64,000 bases of DNA from DATBLE01 sp963791425 (GTDB lineage: Bacteria; Actinomycetota; Thermoleophilia; Gaiellales; Gaiellaceae): positions 308,343 through 372,342 of the forward strand of contig CAWBSE010000008.1 in NCBI GenBank assembly GCA_963791425.1, given 5' to 3'. The position numbers and the translations under genes are program-made. Shown one piece after another: positions 52,948 through 61,707 of this stretch. The notes beneath the pieces were generated by a model. That model was given only the letters and a program-made list of their open reading frames with translations, searched no databases and was not told the DNA's origin. Within the stretch, counting starts at the first letter, position 1; each line of letters opens with the position of its first letter.

Positions 52948-53727
52948 TCAGCCGCCGAGCAACGCGCGTCGGAGCACCCGGTCGCGCATCCGGTCGGGGA
53001 GGCGCTGGATCGCAGCGCGGATCCTGGCGTCGCGGCCGACGAGATAGCGCGTCTTCGGACGGTCTGCGGTGAGCGCGTGCTCGACCGCGTCGGCGACGAG
53101 CTCGACCGGCGCAGCCTTGCTCGACCGGGCGGCGGCGACCTGCCGGAAGCGGTCGACCCGCGGCCGGTACCGCTCGGAAACGCCGTCCGCGAGCGGCTGC
53201 GGCTTCGTCCAGATCGCCGTCGCGATCGTGCCGGGCTCGATCAGCGACACCTCGATCCCGTCCGGCGCGAGCTCGAGCCGCAGCGAGTCGGCCATCGCCT
53301 CGAGCGCGAACTTCGTCATCGCGTACCCGCCCAGGAACGGCAAGGCGCTCCGGCCGCCGATCGAGCCCATGATCACGACACGCCCTTTCGCCGCCCGCAG
53401 CGCCGGTAGGACCGCCTGCGTGACCGCGAGCTGCCCGACGACGTTCACCTCGAGCTGCCGGCGCAGCTCCTCCACCGGGAGGTCCTCGAGCGGCGATGCC
53501 ACTCCGATCCCGGCGTTGTTCACGACCGCGTCGAGCCGCTCGAACGCGAGTTTCGGCGGATCGGTGACGTCGAGGATCAGCTCCGTCGTCTCCTCGGGCG
53601 CGTCGCCGGGTGTCCGCACTCCTGCGTAGACGTCCCAGCCGCGCGCGGCGAGCCGCTTCGCGCACGCGGCGCCGATCCCGGAGGACGCCCCGGTGATCAG
53701 GACCGTCCGCCTAGCCGAGGAGGGCAG
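52948..53727 (-). CDS. Short-chain dehydrogenase/reductase, unusual start
   Basis: An SDR of ~259 residues: VLITGASSGIGAACAKRLA, VNNAGIGVASPLEDLP, GSIGGRSALPFLGGYAMTKFALEAMADSLRLEL (here YAMTK replaces the usual YxASK) and a long C-terminal tail as in the SDR at 2338. There is no ATG, GTG or TTG close to the homology start; the nearest candidate is a CTG at 53727, three residues inside which the fold begins. It overlaps the second ACAD by 17 bp, so coupled translation or a hidden indel may explain the start. Confidence 0.78.
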   Translation of the reverse strand: MPSSARRTVLITGASSGIGAACAKRLAARGWDVYAGVRTPGDAPEETTELILDVTDPPKLAFERLDAVVNNAGIGVASPLEDLPVEELRRQLEVNVVGQLAVTQAVLPALRAAKGRVVIMGSIGGRSALPFLGGYAMTKFALEAMADSLRLELAPDGIEVSLIEPGTIATAIWTKPQPLADGVSERYRPRVDRFRQVAAARSSKAAPVELVADAVEHALTADRPKTRYLVGRDARIRAAIQRLPDRMRDRVLRRALLGG

Positions 53728-54637
53728 CTGCGACCTCCGCCCGCTGCGTGGCGGGGAAGCCGTCGAACGCCTGGATCCACTGGGCGCGCTTGTAGTACCG
53801 GTGCAGCGGGTGCTCCCACGTGAAGCCGATGCCACCGAGCACCTGGATCGAGCGCTCGCACGCGGACACGGCGGCGTCGGCGGCGTACGCCTTCGCGGCC
53901 GCCGCGGCGGCCGGCGCCTGGTCGTCGCCCTCGGCGACGCACCACGCCGCCCAGTAGGCGAGCGAGCGGGCGAGCTCGGTCGCCATGAACGCGTCGACGA
54001 GGGAGTGCGAGATCGCCTGGTAGACGCCGATCGACTTGCCGAACTGCTGGCGGTCCTTCGCGTGTTCGACGCCCCAGTCGACCGCGCGCTGCGCGATCCC
54101 GACCGCCTCGAGCGCGAGCGCCGCCCGCACGCGCGGACGGTCGATCGCAGCGTCGCCGTGCGTCCCGCCGAGCCGGCCAAGCCGCCGCGTGGAGTCCATC
54201 GTCGGCAGCGACTCGCCCTCGGCGGCCGTGTCGCCCTCGCCGGTGACGACGCGCTCGACCAGCGCGAGGTCCGGGACGAGCCCGTCGACCTGAGCCGACC
54301 AGCGCACCTCGCCGGAGGCGACCTTCGCGCGCTCCTCGGCCGCGAGCGCCGGCAGCGCGAGCGCGACCGTCGAGAAGTACGGGCCGGGGTAGAGCGCCCG
54401 GCCGAGCTCCTCGAACAGCACTGCCTCCTCGAGGAAGCCGAGCCCCGCGCCGCCCTCGTCCTCGCCGACCGACACGCCCAGCCAGCCGAGCTCGGCCAGC
54501 TCGGCCCAGGACGCGGGGTCCCAGCCGGCGTCGGAGTCGGCGAGCTCGGCGACGCGCTCCGCCGGGAACCGCTCGTCGAGCCACCGCCGCGCCTCGGTGC
54601 GGAGCGCCTCCTGCTCGGCTGTGAACGCGAAGTGCAT
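53711..54637 (-). CDS. Acyl-CoA dehydrogenase, short subunit
   Basis: A 308-residue ACAD-fold protein: EQEALRTEARRWLDERFPAERVAEL, GGAGLGFLEEAVLFEELGRALYPGPYFSTVAL, AVDWGVEHAKDRQQFGKSIGVYQAISHSLVDAF and VLGGIGFTWEHPLHRYYKRAQW. The middle beta domain is abbreviated. Paired short and long ACADs often form a heteromeric enzyme in actinobacterial sterol or branched-acid catabolism. It is translationally coupled to the ACAD upstream (overlapping ATG and stop). Confidence 0.88.
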   Translation of the reverse strand: MHFAFTAEQEALRTEARRWLDERFPAERVAELADSDAGWDPASWAELAELGWLGVSVGEDEGGAGLGFLEEAVLFEELGRALYPGPYFSTVALALPALAAEERAKVASGEVRWSAQVDGLVPDLALVERVVTGEGDTAAEGESLPTMDSTRRLGRLGGTHGDAAIDRPRVRAALALEAVGIAQRAVDWGVEHAKDRQQFGKSIGVYQAISHSLVDAFMATELARSLAYWAAWCVAEGDDQAPAAAAAAKAYAADAAVSACERSIQVLGGIGFTWEHPLHRYYKRAQWIQAFDGFPATQRAEVAAALLG

Positions 54638-55788
54638 CAGCGTCCCTTCGGCAGGCCGAGCACCCGCTCGGCGACGATGTTGCGGAGGATCTCGGAGGTA
54701 CCGGCCTCGATCGTGTTGCCGCGGCTACGCAGCTGGAGCCACTGCCAGAAGCCGTCGCCGTCGCCGTCCGTCAGCTGCGCCTCGGGGCCGAGCAGCTCGA
54801 GCGCGAGCTTGCCGAGCCGCTGGTTCGCCTCCGACCAGTGCAGCTTCGGGATCGACGCCTCGGGGCCGGGCGCGCCGGTCTCGATCAGCCGCGTCAGGGC
54901 GCGGTAGTTCGTCCACTTCAGCGCCTGGAGCTCGATCCACGTCTCGGCGATCCGGTCGCGCAGCCGGTCGTCGAGGTCCCGGCCCTCGGCCAGCTCGAGC
55001 AGCTTGTTCACCGCGACCTCGAACGCGCCGGAGAGCGCGAAGCCGAGCGACGCCCGCTCGTGCATCAGCGTGGTCATCGCCACCTGCCAGCCCTGGCCGG
55101 GCTCGCCGACCACGTTCTCGACGGGCACCTCGACGTCGGTGAAGAAGATCTCGTTGAACTCGGCCTCGCCGGTGATCTGCGTCAGCGGCCGCGTCTCGAC
55201 GCCGGGCGCGTGCATGTCGACGAGCAGGTAGGTCAGATCCTGGTAGCGCGGCGCATCCGGATCGCTGCGGGTGACGAGGATGCACCAGTCGGCCAGATGT
55301 GCGTACGACGACCAGACCTTTTGGCCGTTGACGATGTAGTGGTCGCCACGCAGCTCCGCGCGCGTGCTCACCGCGGCGAGATCCGACCCGGCGCCCGGCT
55401 CGGAGAACCCCTGGCACCAGATCTCCTCGCCGGTGAGGATCTTCGAGAGGTAGCGGGCCTTCTGCGCGTCGGTGCCGCACGCGATGATCGTCGGCCCCGC
55501 CATCCCGAGGCCGATCACGCCGATGTGGCTCGGCGCCTGCGCCTTCGCGAGCTCCTCGAGCAGGATCGCCTGGTGCGGGTAGGGCGCGCCGGCGCCGCCG
55601 TACTCCTTCGGCCAGGTGGCGGCGGCGTACCCGGCCTCGCCGAGCTTGCGGCTCCACTCGCGCCCCCACTCCTCGAACCGCGTCGCGCCGCCGCGCCGCC
55701 CCTTCGACTGTTCGGGCAGGTTGGCCGCGATCCACTCGCGGACCTCGGTACGGAACGCCGCCTCGTCGGGTGAGTCACGCAGCTGCAT
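54637..55788 (-). CDS. Acyl-CoA dehydrogenase, full-length subunit
   Basis: A 383-residue ACAD: IWCQGFSEPGAGSDLAAVSTRAELRGDHYIVNGQKVWSSYAHLADWCILVTR (FAD and substrate-binding), EIFFTDVEVPVENVVGEPGQGWQVAMTTLMHERASLG, and RSRGNTIEAGTSEILRNIVAERVLGLPKGR. Acts on an acyl-CoA with the partner subunit at 53711. TAGGGT eight bases before the ATG suggests a leaderless start, so a promoter may exist inside the cluster here. Confidence 0.9.
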   Translation of the reverse strand: MQLRDSPDEAAFRTEVREWIAANLPEQSKGRRGGATRFEEWGREWSRKLGEAGYAAATWPKEYGGAGAPYPHQAILLEELAKAQAPSHIGVIGLGMAGPTIIACGTDAQKARYLSKILTGEEIWCQGFSEPGAGSDLAAVSTRAELRGDHYIVNGQKVWSSYAHLADWCILVTRSDPDAPRYQDLTYLLVDMHAPGVETRPLTQITGEAEFNEIFFTDVEVPVENVVGEPGQGWQVAMTTLMHERASLGFALSGAFEVAVNKLLELAEGRDLDDRLRDRIAETWIELQALKWTNYRALTRLIETGAPGPEASIPKLHWSEANQRLGKLALELLGPEAQLTDGDGDGFWQWLQLRSRGNTIEAGTSEILRNIVAERVLGLPKGR

Positions 55789-55796
55789 CGCTGCGG

Positions 55797-55802
55797 ACCC
55801 TA
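55797..55802 (-). promoter_or_regulatory. -10 box of a leaderless promoter (ACAD)
   Basis: TAGGGT on the minus strand, eight bases before the ATG at 55788. Confidence 0.45.
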
Positions 55803-56222
55803 ACCCCCGAGCGCCTGCCGCACCGCCTCGATCGTGCTCGTCTCGGGCTCCGTCACTCCGCCCTTCGCCTCGGCGACCGCCGTGGCGCAGTCCAGGACGA
55901 GCGCGCGGTAGGCCTCGACGTCCTCGGGGGCCTTCGCCTTGAGAGCCTCGACCGCGGTGTGCAGGGCGGCCGTCGTCTCGTTCTCGACCTTCTCCCGCGA
56001 GGCGGTGAGGCCGAAGCCGCTGCCGTGGACGCCGGCGATCTCGCGTACGAGTGCGCTCTCGTTCGACTGGTGCTGTGCGGCGAGGAACTTCGCCAGCGCG
56101 CTCGCCTCGCCGAAGCTGTCGGTGAAGTCGGCGTCGCTCACGGACACGAGCATGCCCGCCCCCGTCGCGCCCTTCTGCAGCGCATCCCATTCCTGCTCGG
56201 TGAAATCGGCTTTGGTTGCCAT
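55800..56222 (-). CDS. Helical protein, unknown function
   Basis: A 140-residue acidic, mostly helical protein (ATKADFTEQEWDALQKGATGAGMLVSVSDADFTDSFGEASALAKFLAAQHQSNESALVREIAG). The ribosome site is strong (AGGAGGTCGTG). It sits between the thioesterase and ACAD genes with overlapping or near-overlapping ends. I do not recognise a family; the helix pattern vaguely recalls TerB-like proteins, but I would not assign it. Confidence 0.7.
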   Translation of the reverse strand: MATKADFTEQEWDALQKGATGAGMLVSVSDADFTDSFGEASALAKFLAAQHQSNESALVREIAGVHGSGFGLTASREKVENETTAALHTAVEALKAKAPEDVEAYRALVLDCATAVAEAKGGVTEPETSTIEAVRQALGG

Positions 56223-56656
56223 CACGACCTCCTGTTGTCGGTTTCGCGCAAGGTCATACACGTGCTCGTCGCATGGGCGATCTTCCGGCCCTCCTCGTCG
56301 ACGACGTCGCAGGTGGTGAGCCCGACCGTCCGCCCGCCGTGGACGACCCGGCCCGACGCCGTCAGCGTTCCGCCGGTGACAGCCCGAAGATAGTTCGTCT
56401 TCAGCTCGAGCGTCGTGAAGCTCTCCCCGTCGCCGAGACGCGACGCGTACGCCATCCCCATCGCCGCGTCGGCGAGCGCGCAGATCACGCCGCCCTGGAG
56501 CGTCCCCATCGGGTTCGCGTGCTCGGGCTGCACCTCCATCGCGAAGACCGCCTCGCCGTCCCCGACCGTGACCAGCCGGATCCCGAGCAGGGTCGCGACG
56601 GGCGGCGGCGGAACGTCGCCGCGGAGCATCGCGTCGAGGTGGTCTTTGAAGTTCAC
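56222..56656 (-). CDS. PaaI-family hotdog thioesterase
   Basis: A 144-residue hotdog-fold protein. PEHANPMGTLQGGVICALADAAMGMAYASRL is the PaaI thioesterase motif (with Asp/Gly-rich central helix), followed by TTLELKTNYLRAVTGGTLTASGRVVHGGRTVGLTTCDVVDEEGRKIAHATSTC. Hydrolyses aryl- or acyl-CoA thioesters. GTG start overlaps the stop of the serine hydrolase gene. Confidence 0.87.
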   Translation of the reverse strand: MNFKDHLDAMLRGDVPPPPVATLLGIRLVTVGDGEAVFAMEVQPEHANPMGTLQGGVICALADAAMGMAYASRLGDGESFTTLELKTNYLRAVTGGTLTASGRVVHGGRTVGLTTCDVVDEEGRKIAHATSTCMTLRETDNRRS

Positions 56657-58013
56657 CTCGTCGAGGGGCCGAGCAGGAACGCGGCAAGGGCGCGCCGGCC
56701 GGCGTCCCCGGCCTCGCGGCTCTGGATCGAGTGTGAGGCGCCGGGCACGACCACCAGCTTGCCACGCGGAGCGAGCCGCAGCTCTTCCTTCGCCCACTCG
56801 AGCGGCGTGGAGAGGTCGTGGTCGCCGTTGAGCAGGAGCGTCGGCACCGCGGGGAGCTTCGTCCCGTCGGGCGGGCTCGGCGCCGGGGCCGTCGGCGGCC
56901 ACACGAGGCAGGTCGCGGCCAGCCCCTGCGACTTCGCGATCGCGCGGGTGTACGGGAAGAACGAATTCGCGGGGATGCGCGCGGCCCGCGCGGCGAGCAG
57001 CGCGCCGCGCCCCTTCGTGGGCGACGTCGACGCCCACGGGAACCGCAGGTCGGCGCACAGCGTCGCTGCGTGCAGGCCGGAGCTGAACAGCTCGGCCGGC
57101 GCCTGACCGGCCTGCGCCATGTCCGCCAGGAACGAGTCGAGCTCGGTGCGGCTCCCCTGACGGGCGGCGTGGAGCGCCGACAGCACGCGTCCGTACTCGG
57201 GGTCGACGAACTCGTAGGTGACGATCGCGTCGAAGAGCCGCACGCCGTTCGTCCCGTGGCGGACGACCCACGCGAGGTCGGCGGCCGGGTCGAAGCCGCA
57301 GGCGGTGTCCTTGCAGGCGGCGCGCAGGACGCGCGCCTGGGCGTGGAGCCCGGTGACGTACAGCGCGTCGTCCCGCTGGGGGTCGACATGCGGGAGCACC
57401 GAGTCGAGCACGAGCGCCCGCATCGCCTTCGGGTGCGCGAGCGCGTACCGCGCGCCGACGAAGGTGCCGTAGGAGACGCCATCGACCGTCCACGTCTTCG
57501 CGCCGAGCGCACGCCGCAGCAGGTCCATGTCGGCGACGGTGTCGGCCGTCGAGTACAGGCCGCGCGTCCGGCCGAGGCTCGCCGCGCACGCCCGGACGGC
57601 GGCGGCGCTGGGGACGGCGATGTCGGACGTCCCCACCTCGTTCTGCAGCTGCGGGCACTGGATCGCGGTGCCGCCCGTCCCGCGCTGGTCGAACATCACC
57701 AGCCGGTAGTCGCGGAGCACGTCGCCGACAGCCGCTGCGCGATCCGCTGGATCGCGGGGACGCCTGGCTGGCCGGGACCACCGGTGAGGAAGAGGAGCAC
57801 GCCGCGCTTCGCGGCGGTGTTGTCGGCCGCCGCGACGTTCAGCTCGAGCGTGCCGGGCACCTTGCCGCTGCGGTCGAGCGGAACGGCCAGCGTCGAGCAG
57901 GTGAACCCGGCCGCGCCGGGACAGGCGTGCCGGTCGGCCAGCGTCGGCGGTGCAGCCGCACTCGATCCGGCCGCGACCAGCGCGACCACGAGCGCGGCGA
58001 GCGCCGCCCTCAC
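56653..58013 (-). CDS. Secreted TAP-like alpha/beta hydrolase (one frameshift)
   Basis: The reconstructed protein has about 453 residues: a signal peptide (RAALAALVVALVAAGSSAAAP), CPGAAGFTCSTLAVPLDRSGKVPGTLELNV, GGPGQPGVPAIQRIAQRL, MFDQRGTGGTAIQCPQLQ, WTVDGVSYGTFVGARYALAHPKAM (nucleophile Ser in GVSYG), and LLLNGDHDLSTPLEWAKEELRLAPRGKLVVVPGASHSI (His). This is the tripeptidyl-aminopeptidase/proline-iminopeptidase group of exported hydrolases. The frame breaks near 57720; one base lost from a CC run (GCCGAC to GCGAC) explains it. Confidence 0.82.
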
Positions 58014-58402
58014 GCGGCGGCCTCGAAGGCGGCCCGCTCCTCGTCCGTCAGCGGCTGCGACGCGCCGGTCTGCGGATTGCGCGCGACGATCACGAGCCCG
58101 GCCTCGGCGGCGAGCCGCCCGTCGGGCGCGCGCAGCTCCGCGCGTGCGGTGACGCTCTTCGTCCCGACGCGCTCCAGCCGCACGCTCCCGATCGCCTGCC
58201 GGTCTTCGAGCCGCAGCTCGTTCCGGTAGTCGATCGAGACGTGCGCGGCCACGTAGTGCCAGACCTCGCCTTCAGCCAGGCCGAGCACCCCGCGGAGCCA
58301 GTCGTCGAGGATTTCCTCCAGATACGTGAGATAGACGGCCTGATTGACGTGTTGATAGGCGTCCAGGTCGCGCCAACGGATGTCGATGCGCTTCTCGTGC
58401 AC
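58010..58402 (-). CDS. 4HBT-family acyl-CoA thioesterase
   Basis: A 130-residue hotdog thioesterase with RDLDAYQHVNQAVYLTYLEEILDDWL (the D-x-x-x-H-V-N active-site motif of 4-hydroxybenzoyl-CoA thioesterases) and DYRNELRLEDRQAIGSVRLERVG. First gene of the coupled minus-strand cluster. The GTG start at 58402 has TAGCCT seven bases upstream (leaderless promoter), and this box overlaps the divergent one of the SDR. Confidence 0.88.
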   Translation of the reverse strand: MHEKRIDIRWRDLDAYQHVNQAVYLTYLEEILDDWLRGVLGLAEGEVWHYVAAHVSIDYRNELRLEDRQAIGSVRLERVGTKSVTARAELRAPDGRLAAEAGLVIVARNPQTGASQPLTDEERAAFEAAA

Positions 58403-58421
58403 GGCGCATAGGCTATGCACC
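58403..58421. promoter_or_regulatory. Symmetrical bidirectional leaderless promoter
   Basis: The 19-bp gap between two divergent GTG starts contains TAGGCT (58409-58414, +) and TAGCCT (58410-58415, -), each seven bases before its GTG. The two -10 boxes share five of six bases, and 12-bp arms around the centre are complementary except for one pair. Confidence 0.55.
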
Positions 58422-59147
58422 GTGAATCGCTTCGAGGGGAAAGTGGCGCTGGTCACCGGCGGAGGCCGGGGGATCGGCAAGGCGACGGCCGCGAGGTTCG
58501 CGGCCGAGGGCGCGAAGGTCGCCGTGGCCGACCTCTCGTTCGAGGACGACGCGCCCGGCCTGCAGATCGAGACCAACGTCACCGACCGCGCCGCCGTCGA
58601 GGCAGCAGTGGCACGGACGGTCGAGGAGCACGGCGGCCTCGACATCCTCGTCACGTGCGCCGGGATCATCCGCGACAACCTCGTCTACCGGATGACCGAC
58701 GACGACTGGGACTCGGTGATCGCCACCCACCTGCGCGGCACGTTCCTCGCGACGCAGGCGGCGCAGGCGCACATGACCCAGCACGGCGGCGGGAAGATGG
58801 TGCTGATCTCGTCGATCTCCGCCCTCGGCAACCGCGGCCAGCTGAACTACTCCGCCGCGAAGGCCGGCATCCAGGCGATGACGAAGACGCTGGCGATGGA
58901 GCTCGGCCGCTACGACGTCAACGTCAACTGCGTCGCGCCCGGCTTCGTGTCGTCGGCGATGACGAAGCAGACCGCCGAGCGCCTCGGCGTCGAGTTCGAG
59001 GACTTCCAGAAGATGGCCGCGGAGGGCACCGCTCTGAAGCGGATCGGCGAGCCCACCGACATCGCAAGCGTGATCGCCTTCTTCTGCTCGGACGACGCCG
59101 CCTACGTCACCGGCCAGGTGATGTACGTGGACGGCGGCCGGCTCTAG
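58422..59147 (+). CDS. FabG-like short-chain dehydrogenase
   Basis: A 241-residue SDR: ALVTGGGRGIGKATAARFAAEGAKVAVADLS, VTCAGIIRDNLVYRMTDDDWDSVIATHLRGTF, SSISALGNRGQLNYSAAKAGIQAMTKTLAMELGRYDVNVNCVAPGFVSSAMT and QVMYVDGGRL. FabG-type 3-oxoacyl reductase in fatty-acid metabolism or a beta-oxidation hydroxyacyl-CoA dehydrogenase. The GTG at 58422 is set by the leaderless promoter. It is followed 25 bp later by the tRNA-Asp gene. Confidence 0.9.
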   Translation: MNRFEGKVALVTGGGRGIGKATAARFAAEGAKVAVADLSFEDDAPGLQIETNVTDRAAVEAAVARTVEEHGGLDILVTCAGIIRDNLVYRMTDDDWDSVIATHLRGTFLATQAAQAHMTQHGGGKMVLISSISALGNRGQLNYSAAKAGIQAMTKTLAMELGRYDVNVNCVAPGFVSSAMTKQTAERLGVEFEDFQKMAAEGTALKRIGEPTDIASVIAFFCSDDAAYVTGQVMYVDGGRL

Positions 59148-59172
59148 CGCCTGGGTACACTGTCCTGCCCTC

Positions 59173-59246
<74 letters not shown>

Positions 59247-59385
59247 TTTTCCCCACCCTCCTGACTCCACCGAAAGCGGGGCAGGAAGGCTTGGCTGTCT
59301 CTAGTCCTGCAGCGGAGGCGTCGGCCCTGACGGAGCCTAGATCGTCTGGTCAGATTCGCCCATGAGCGGCCGGACGCGCCGGTCC

Positions 59386-59391
59386 TAGACT
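59386..59391 (+). promoter_or_regulatory. -10 box of a leaderless promoter (aminotransferase)
   Basis: TAGACT, six bases before the ATG at 59398. Confidence 0.5.
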
Positions 59392-59397
59392 CCACGG

Positions 59398-60690
59398 ATG
59401 GACGTCCGGGATGCACGCCGCCTCTTTCCCGGCCTGGCCGACGCGATCTTCCTCGATGCCGCCTGCGTCAGCCTCGCGCCCGCCACCGCGGTCGAGGCCG
59501 TTGCACGGTTCGCGCAGTCGGTAGCCGTCTGCGACGAGCGTGACGCCTCGGCCGCGCACGTCGCGATGGACCGACAGCGCGACCGCGCAGTGGTCGAGGG
59601 CGCGCGTCTGCTCGGCGCCGACGTAGGCGAAGTCGCGCTCGTCGAGAGCACGACGCACGGGCTGAACATCGCCGCGCAGGCGATCCCGTTCGAGCCGGGC
59701 GACAATGTCGTGATCGCCGATCTCGAGTTCCTTCAGGTCGCGATTCCGTGGGTGAAGTTGCAGGAACGCGGATCGATCGCCGAGGTCAGACTCGCACACA
59801 ACGTGGACGGCGCCCTGCCGGTGGAGGCGTTCGCGCGGGTGATCGATGCGCGGACGCGCGCCGTCGTCGTCAGCTCCGTACAGTGGACAAACGGCTACCG
59901 CATCGACCTGGCCGGCCTCGGCCGGCTCTGCCAGGAGTGCGGCGCCTACCTCGTGGTCGACGCGATCCAGCAGCTCGGCGCGATCGCGCTCGACGTGCGC
60001 GAGACGCCGGTCGACCTGCTCGTCGCGGGCGGGCACAAGTGGCTCAACTCGCCGTTCGGCTGCGGGCTCCTCTACGTCCGCGCCGATGCGCTGGCCACGC
60101 TTCGGCAGCCGTCGTGGGGTTACCTGAGCCTCGAGACGCCGGAGGGCGGCTGGCCTCGGTACTTCTCGACCCCCTCGACGAGCCCACTCCGAGACTACGA
60201 GTTCCCGGCGACGGCGAAGAGCCTCGAGATCGGCGGCACCGCCAACTACCCGGGCGCCGTCGCGCTCGGAGCGTCCCTCGGGCTCGTGAACGATCTCGAC
60301 ATCACCCGCGTGGAGACCCACGTGCTCCGCCTGGCCTCGCGCCTGCAGGAGGAGCTCGATCGTCTCGGCGCTCGCGTCGTCAGCCGTCCCGAGCCGGAGA
60401 GCCGTTCGGGGATCACGACGTTCCTCGTCTCCGACGACGAGACCGAGAACGAGCGGCTGCTCGCCTCGCTCCTCGACAGGCGGATCCTCGTCTCGATTCG
60501 CTACACATCGGGAATCGGTGGCATCCGCGTCTCGACGCACTACTTCAACGACGAGAGCGATCTCGACATGCTGCTCGACGAAGTCAGGCGCTCTCTGCGT
60601 CGCAGGGCGCCGAAGCAGCCCGCACCACAGCACGATCTCGTCGCCGGGGCCGACATCGACCACCTCTCGACGGCTGCAGCACGCCACTAG
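59398..60690 (+). CDS. Class V aminotransferase (cysteine desulfurase-like)
   Basis: A 430-residue PLP enzyme: IFLDAACVSLAPA at the N-terminus (substrate/PLP phosphate region), VALVESTTHGLNIAAQAI, VVDAIQQLGAIALDV (PLP-binding Asp-x-x-Gln), and LVAGGHKWLNSPFGCGLLYV (Schiff-base Lys in GHK). The class includes cysteine desulfurases, isopenicillin epimerases and kynureninase-like enzymes; there is no persulfide Cys loop at the expected place, so desulfurase is not assured. It lies in the segment between the two tRNA-Asp half copies. Confidence 0.85.
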   Translation: MDVRDARRLFPGLADAIFLDAACVSLAPATAVEAVARFAQSVAVCDERDASAAHVAMDRQRDRAVVEGARLLGADVGEVALVESTTHGLNIAAQAIPFEPGDNVVIADLEFLQVAIPWVKLQERGSIAEVRLAHNVDGALPVEAFARVIDARTRAVVVSSVQWTNGYRIDLAGLGRLCQECGAYLVVDAIQQLGAIALDVRETPVDLLVAGGHKWLNSPFGCGLLYVRADALATLRQPSWGYLSLETPEGGWPRYFSTPSTSPLRDYEFPATAKSLEIGGTANYPGAVALGASLGLVNDLDITRVETHVLRLASRLQEELDRLGARVVSRPEPESRSGITTFLVSDDETENERLLASLLDRRILVSIRYTSGIGGIRVSTHYFNDESDLDMLLDEVRRSLRRRAPKQPAPQHDLVAGADIDHLSTAAARH

Positions 60691-60798
60691 GCCGGTAACA
60701 CGTTCGTCGCGGGGCTGACGGCGGAACAGGCTGCTCGAAGAGCGGTGCCTCAGGAAGAAGACCCTGCTTGTTTGGTCCTCTTGGGCCCTCCATCGGGA

Positions 60799-61233
60799 CT
60801 ACTCCTCGATTGTTTCGCCGGACCCGCCGATCTCGGCCGGGAAGTCCTTCATCTTCGGCAGACCGTCCTTCATCGGCAGCACGGTCGACTCGTAGTTGAC
60901 GTGCACGCCCGGCTCGAACGGGAAGTCGGGAAGCGCCCCGGCGAACACGTCCACCAGGTTCCACTGCGGGTGCCGCGCCATGAAGTGGCCGCCGCACTTC
61001 GTGCACCACTGGCGGTAGGTCTGCTCATTGGCGTTGTATTCGTCGATGTGCTCCGCGCCCTCTGTCACCTGGACGGCTTCGGCCGGCCAGAGCGTGAACG
61101 TGTTCACCGGCCCGGCCGACCAGGCACGGCAGTTCTTGCAGTGGCAGTAGCCGGCCCCGGCCGGCTCGCCGGTAACGGCGAACTTGACGGCGCCGCAGTA
61201 GCACTGGCCCTCGTAGGTCTGCTCGCTGCTCAT
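60799..61233 (-). CDS. GFA-family (glutathione-dependent formaldehyde-activating-like) zinc protein
   Basis: A 144-residue zinc protein. GQCYCGAVKF, YCHCKNCRAWSAG and QWCTKCGGHFMAR supply the six to seven cysteines of the GFA fold, two zinc sites. The family name comes from one enzyme; most members have unknown substrates, and actinobacteria usually lack glutathione. CAGGAGGAA precedes the ATG. It lies in the tRNA-bracketed segment and converges on the aminotransferase. About 240 bp downstream toward the tRNA fragment hold no gene. Confidence 0.88.
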   Translation of the reverse strand: MSSEQTYEGQCYCGAVKFAVTGEPAGAGYCHCKNCRAWSAGPVNTFTLWPAEAVQVTEGAEHIDEYNANEQTYRQWCTKCGGHFMARHPQWNLVDVFAGALPDFPFEPGVHVNYESTVLPMKDGLPKMKDFPAEIGGSGETIEE

Positions 61234-61472
61234 CGGTTCCTCCTGTCGCTCGGGGAGTCGTGAAGTCTGTCGCATTTCGCGTTCGTGACCACGATCGAAC
61301 CATCCGACAGCGGTCGCCTACCCTGACAACGGCCCGATGGGGTCTGGATGGGGCGGGAGGTGCATGGAAGCTCGGGCACGCAAATGCTCTTTCGTGGATG
61401 CCGCACCGATGAAGTCCCTGCACCTCGGGGTGAACCGTGGTCACGCGGGGTCAGCCGGGGAATCGTCTTCAG

Positions 61473-61518
61473 GGCCTGTCACGCCGGAGGTCGCGGGTTC
61501 GAGCCCCGTCGCTCCCGT
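61473..61518 (+). repeat. tRNA-Asp 3'-half copy (candidate att site)
   Basis: 46 bp matching 59202-59247 at 45 positions (one C/T change in the T-arm). It lacks the 5' half, so it is not a functional tRNA. It bounds a 2.27-kb segment. The nearby frame over this copy (PVTPEVAGSSPVAP) is a spurious tRNA-read ORF. Confidence 0.8.
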
Positions 61519-61695
61519 ATCTCGTTGCCTTCCTAGAGGGCCAGGCCCTAACGGCGCAAAGCACCGGGTGGAGGTTCCTCCAAGGGACTGACCCGGTAGA
61601 GGTCGCGCCTCTCCTCCGGGCACCAACAACTGTCTAGGGGAACTCACTGAAACCCAATCGGTGGCGGCACGGAGCACTCGCCGGGCCGAGCCAGC

Positions 61696-61701
61696 TAGCC
61701 T
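61696..61701 (+). promoter_or_regulatory. -10 box upstream of the TerC riboswitch
   Basis: TAGCCT, about six bases before the start of the aptamer, places the likely transcription start near 61708. Confidence 0.4.
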
Positions 61702-61707
61702 CGTCGA

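Noticed and set aside
61412..61433. A CGGGGTGA sequence before the tRNA copy as a fourteenth palindrome
   Set aside because: Only the right arm fits; the left arm at the fixed 3-bp spacing is unrelated.
61337..61591. An 84-residue plus-strand ORF over the tRNA-Asp copy
   Set aside because: Its sequence (PVTPEVAGSSPVAP) is the translation of a tRNA 3' half and appears by chance at tRNA loci; no ribosome site fits.
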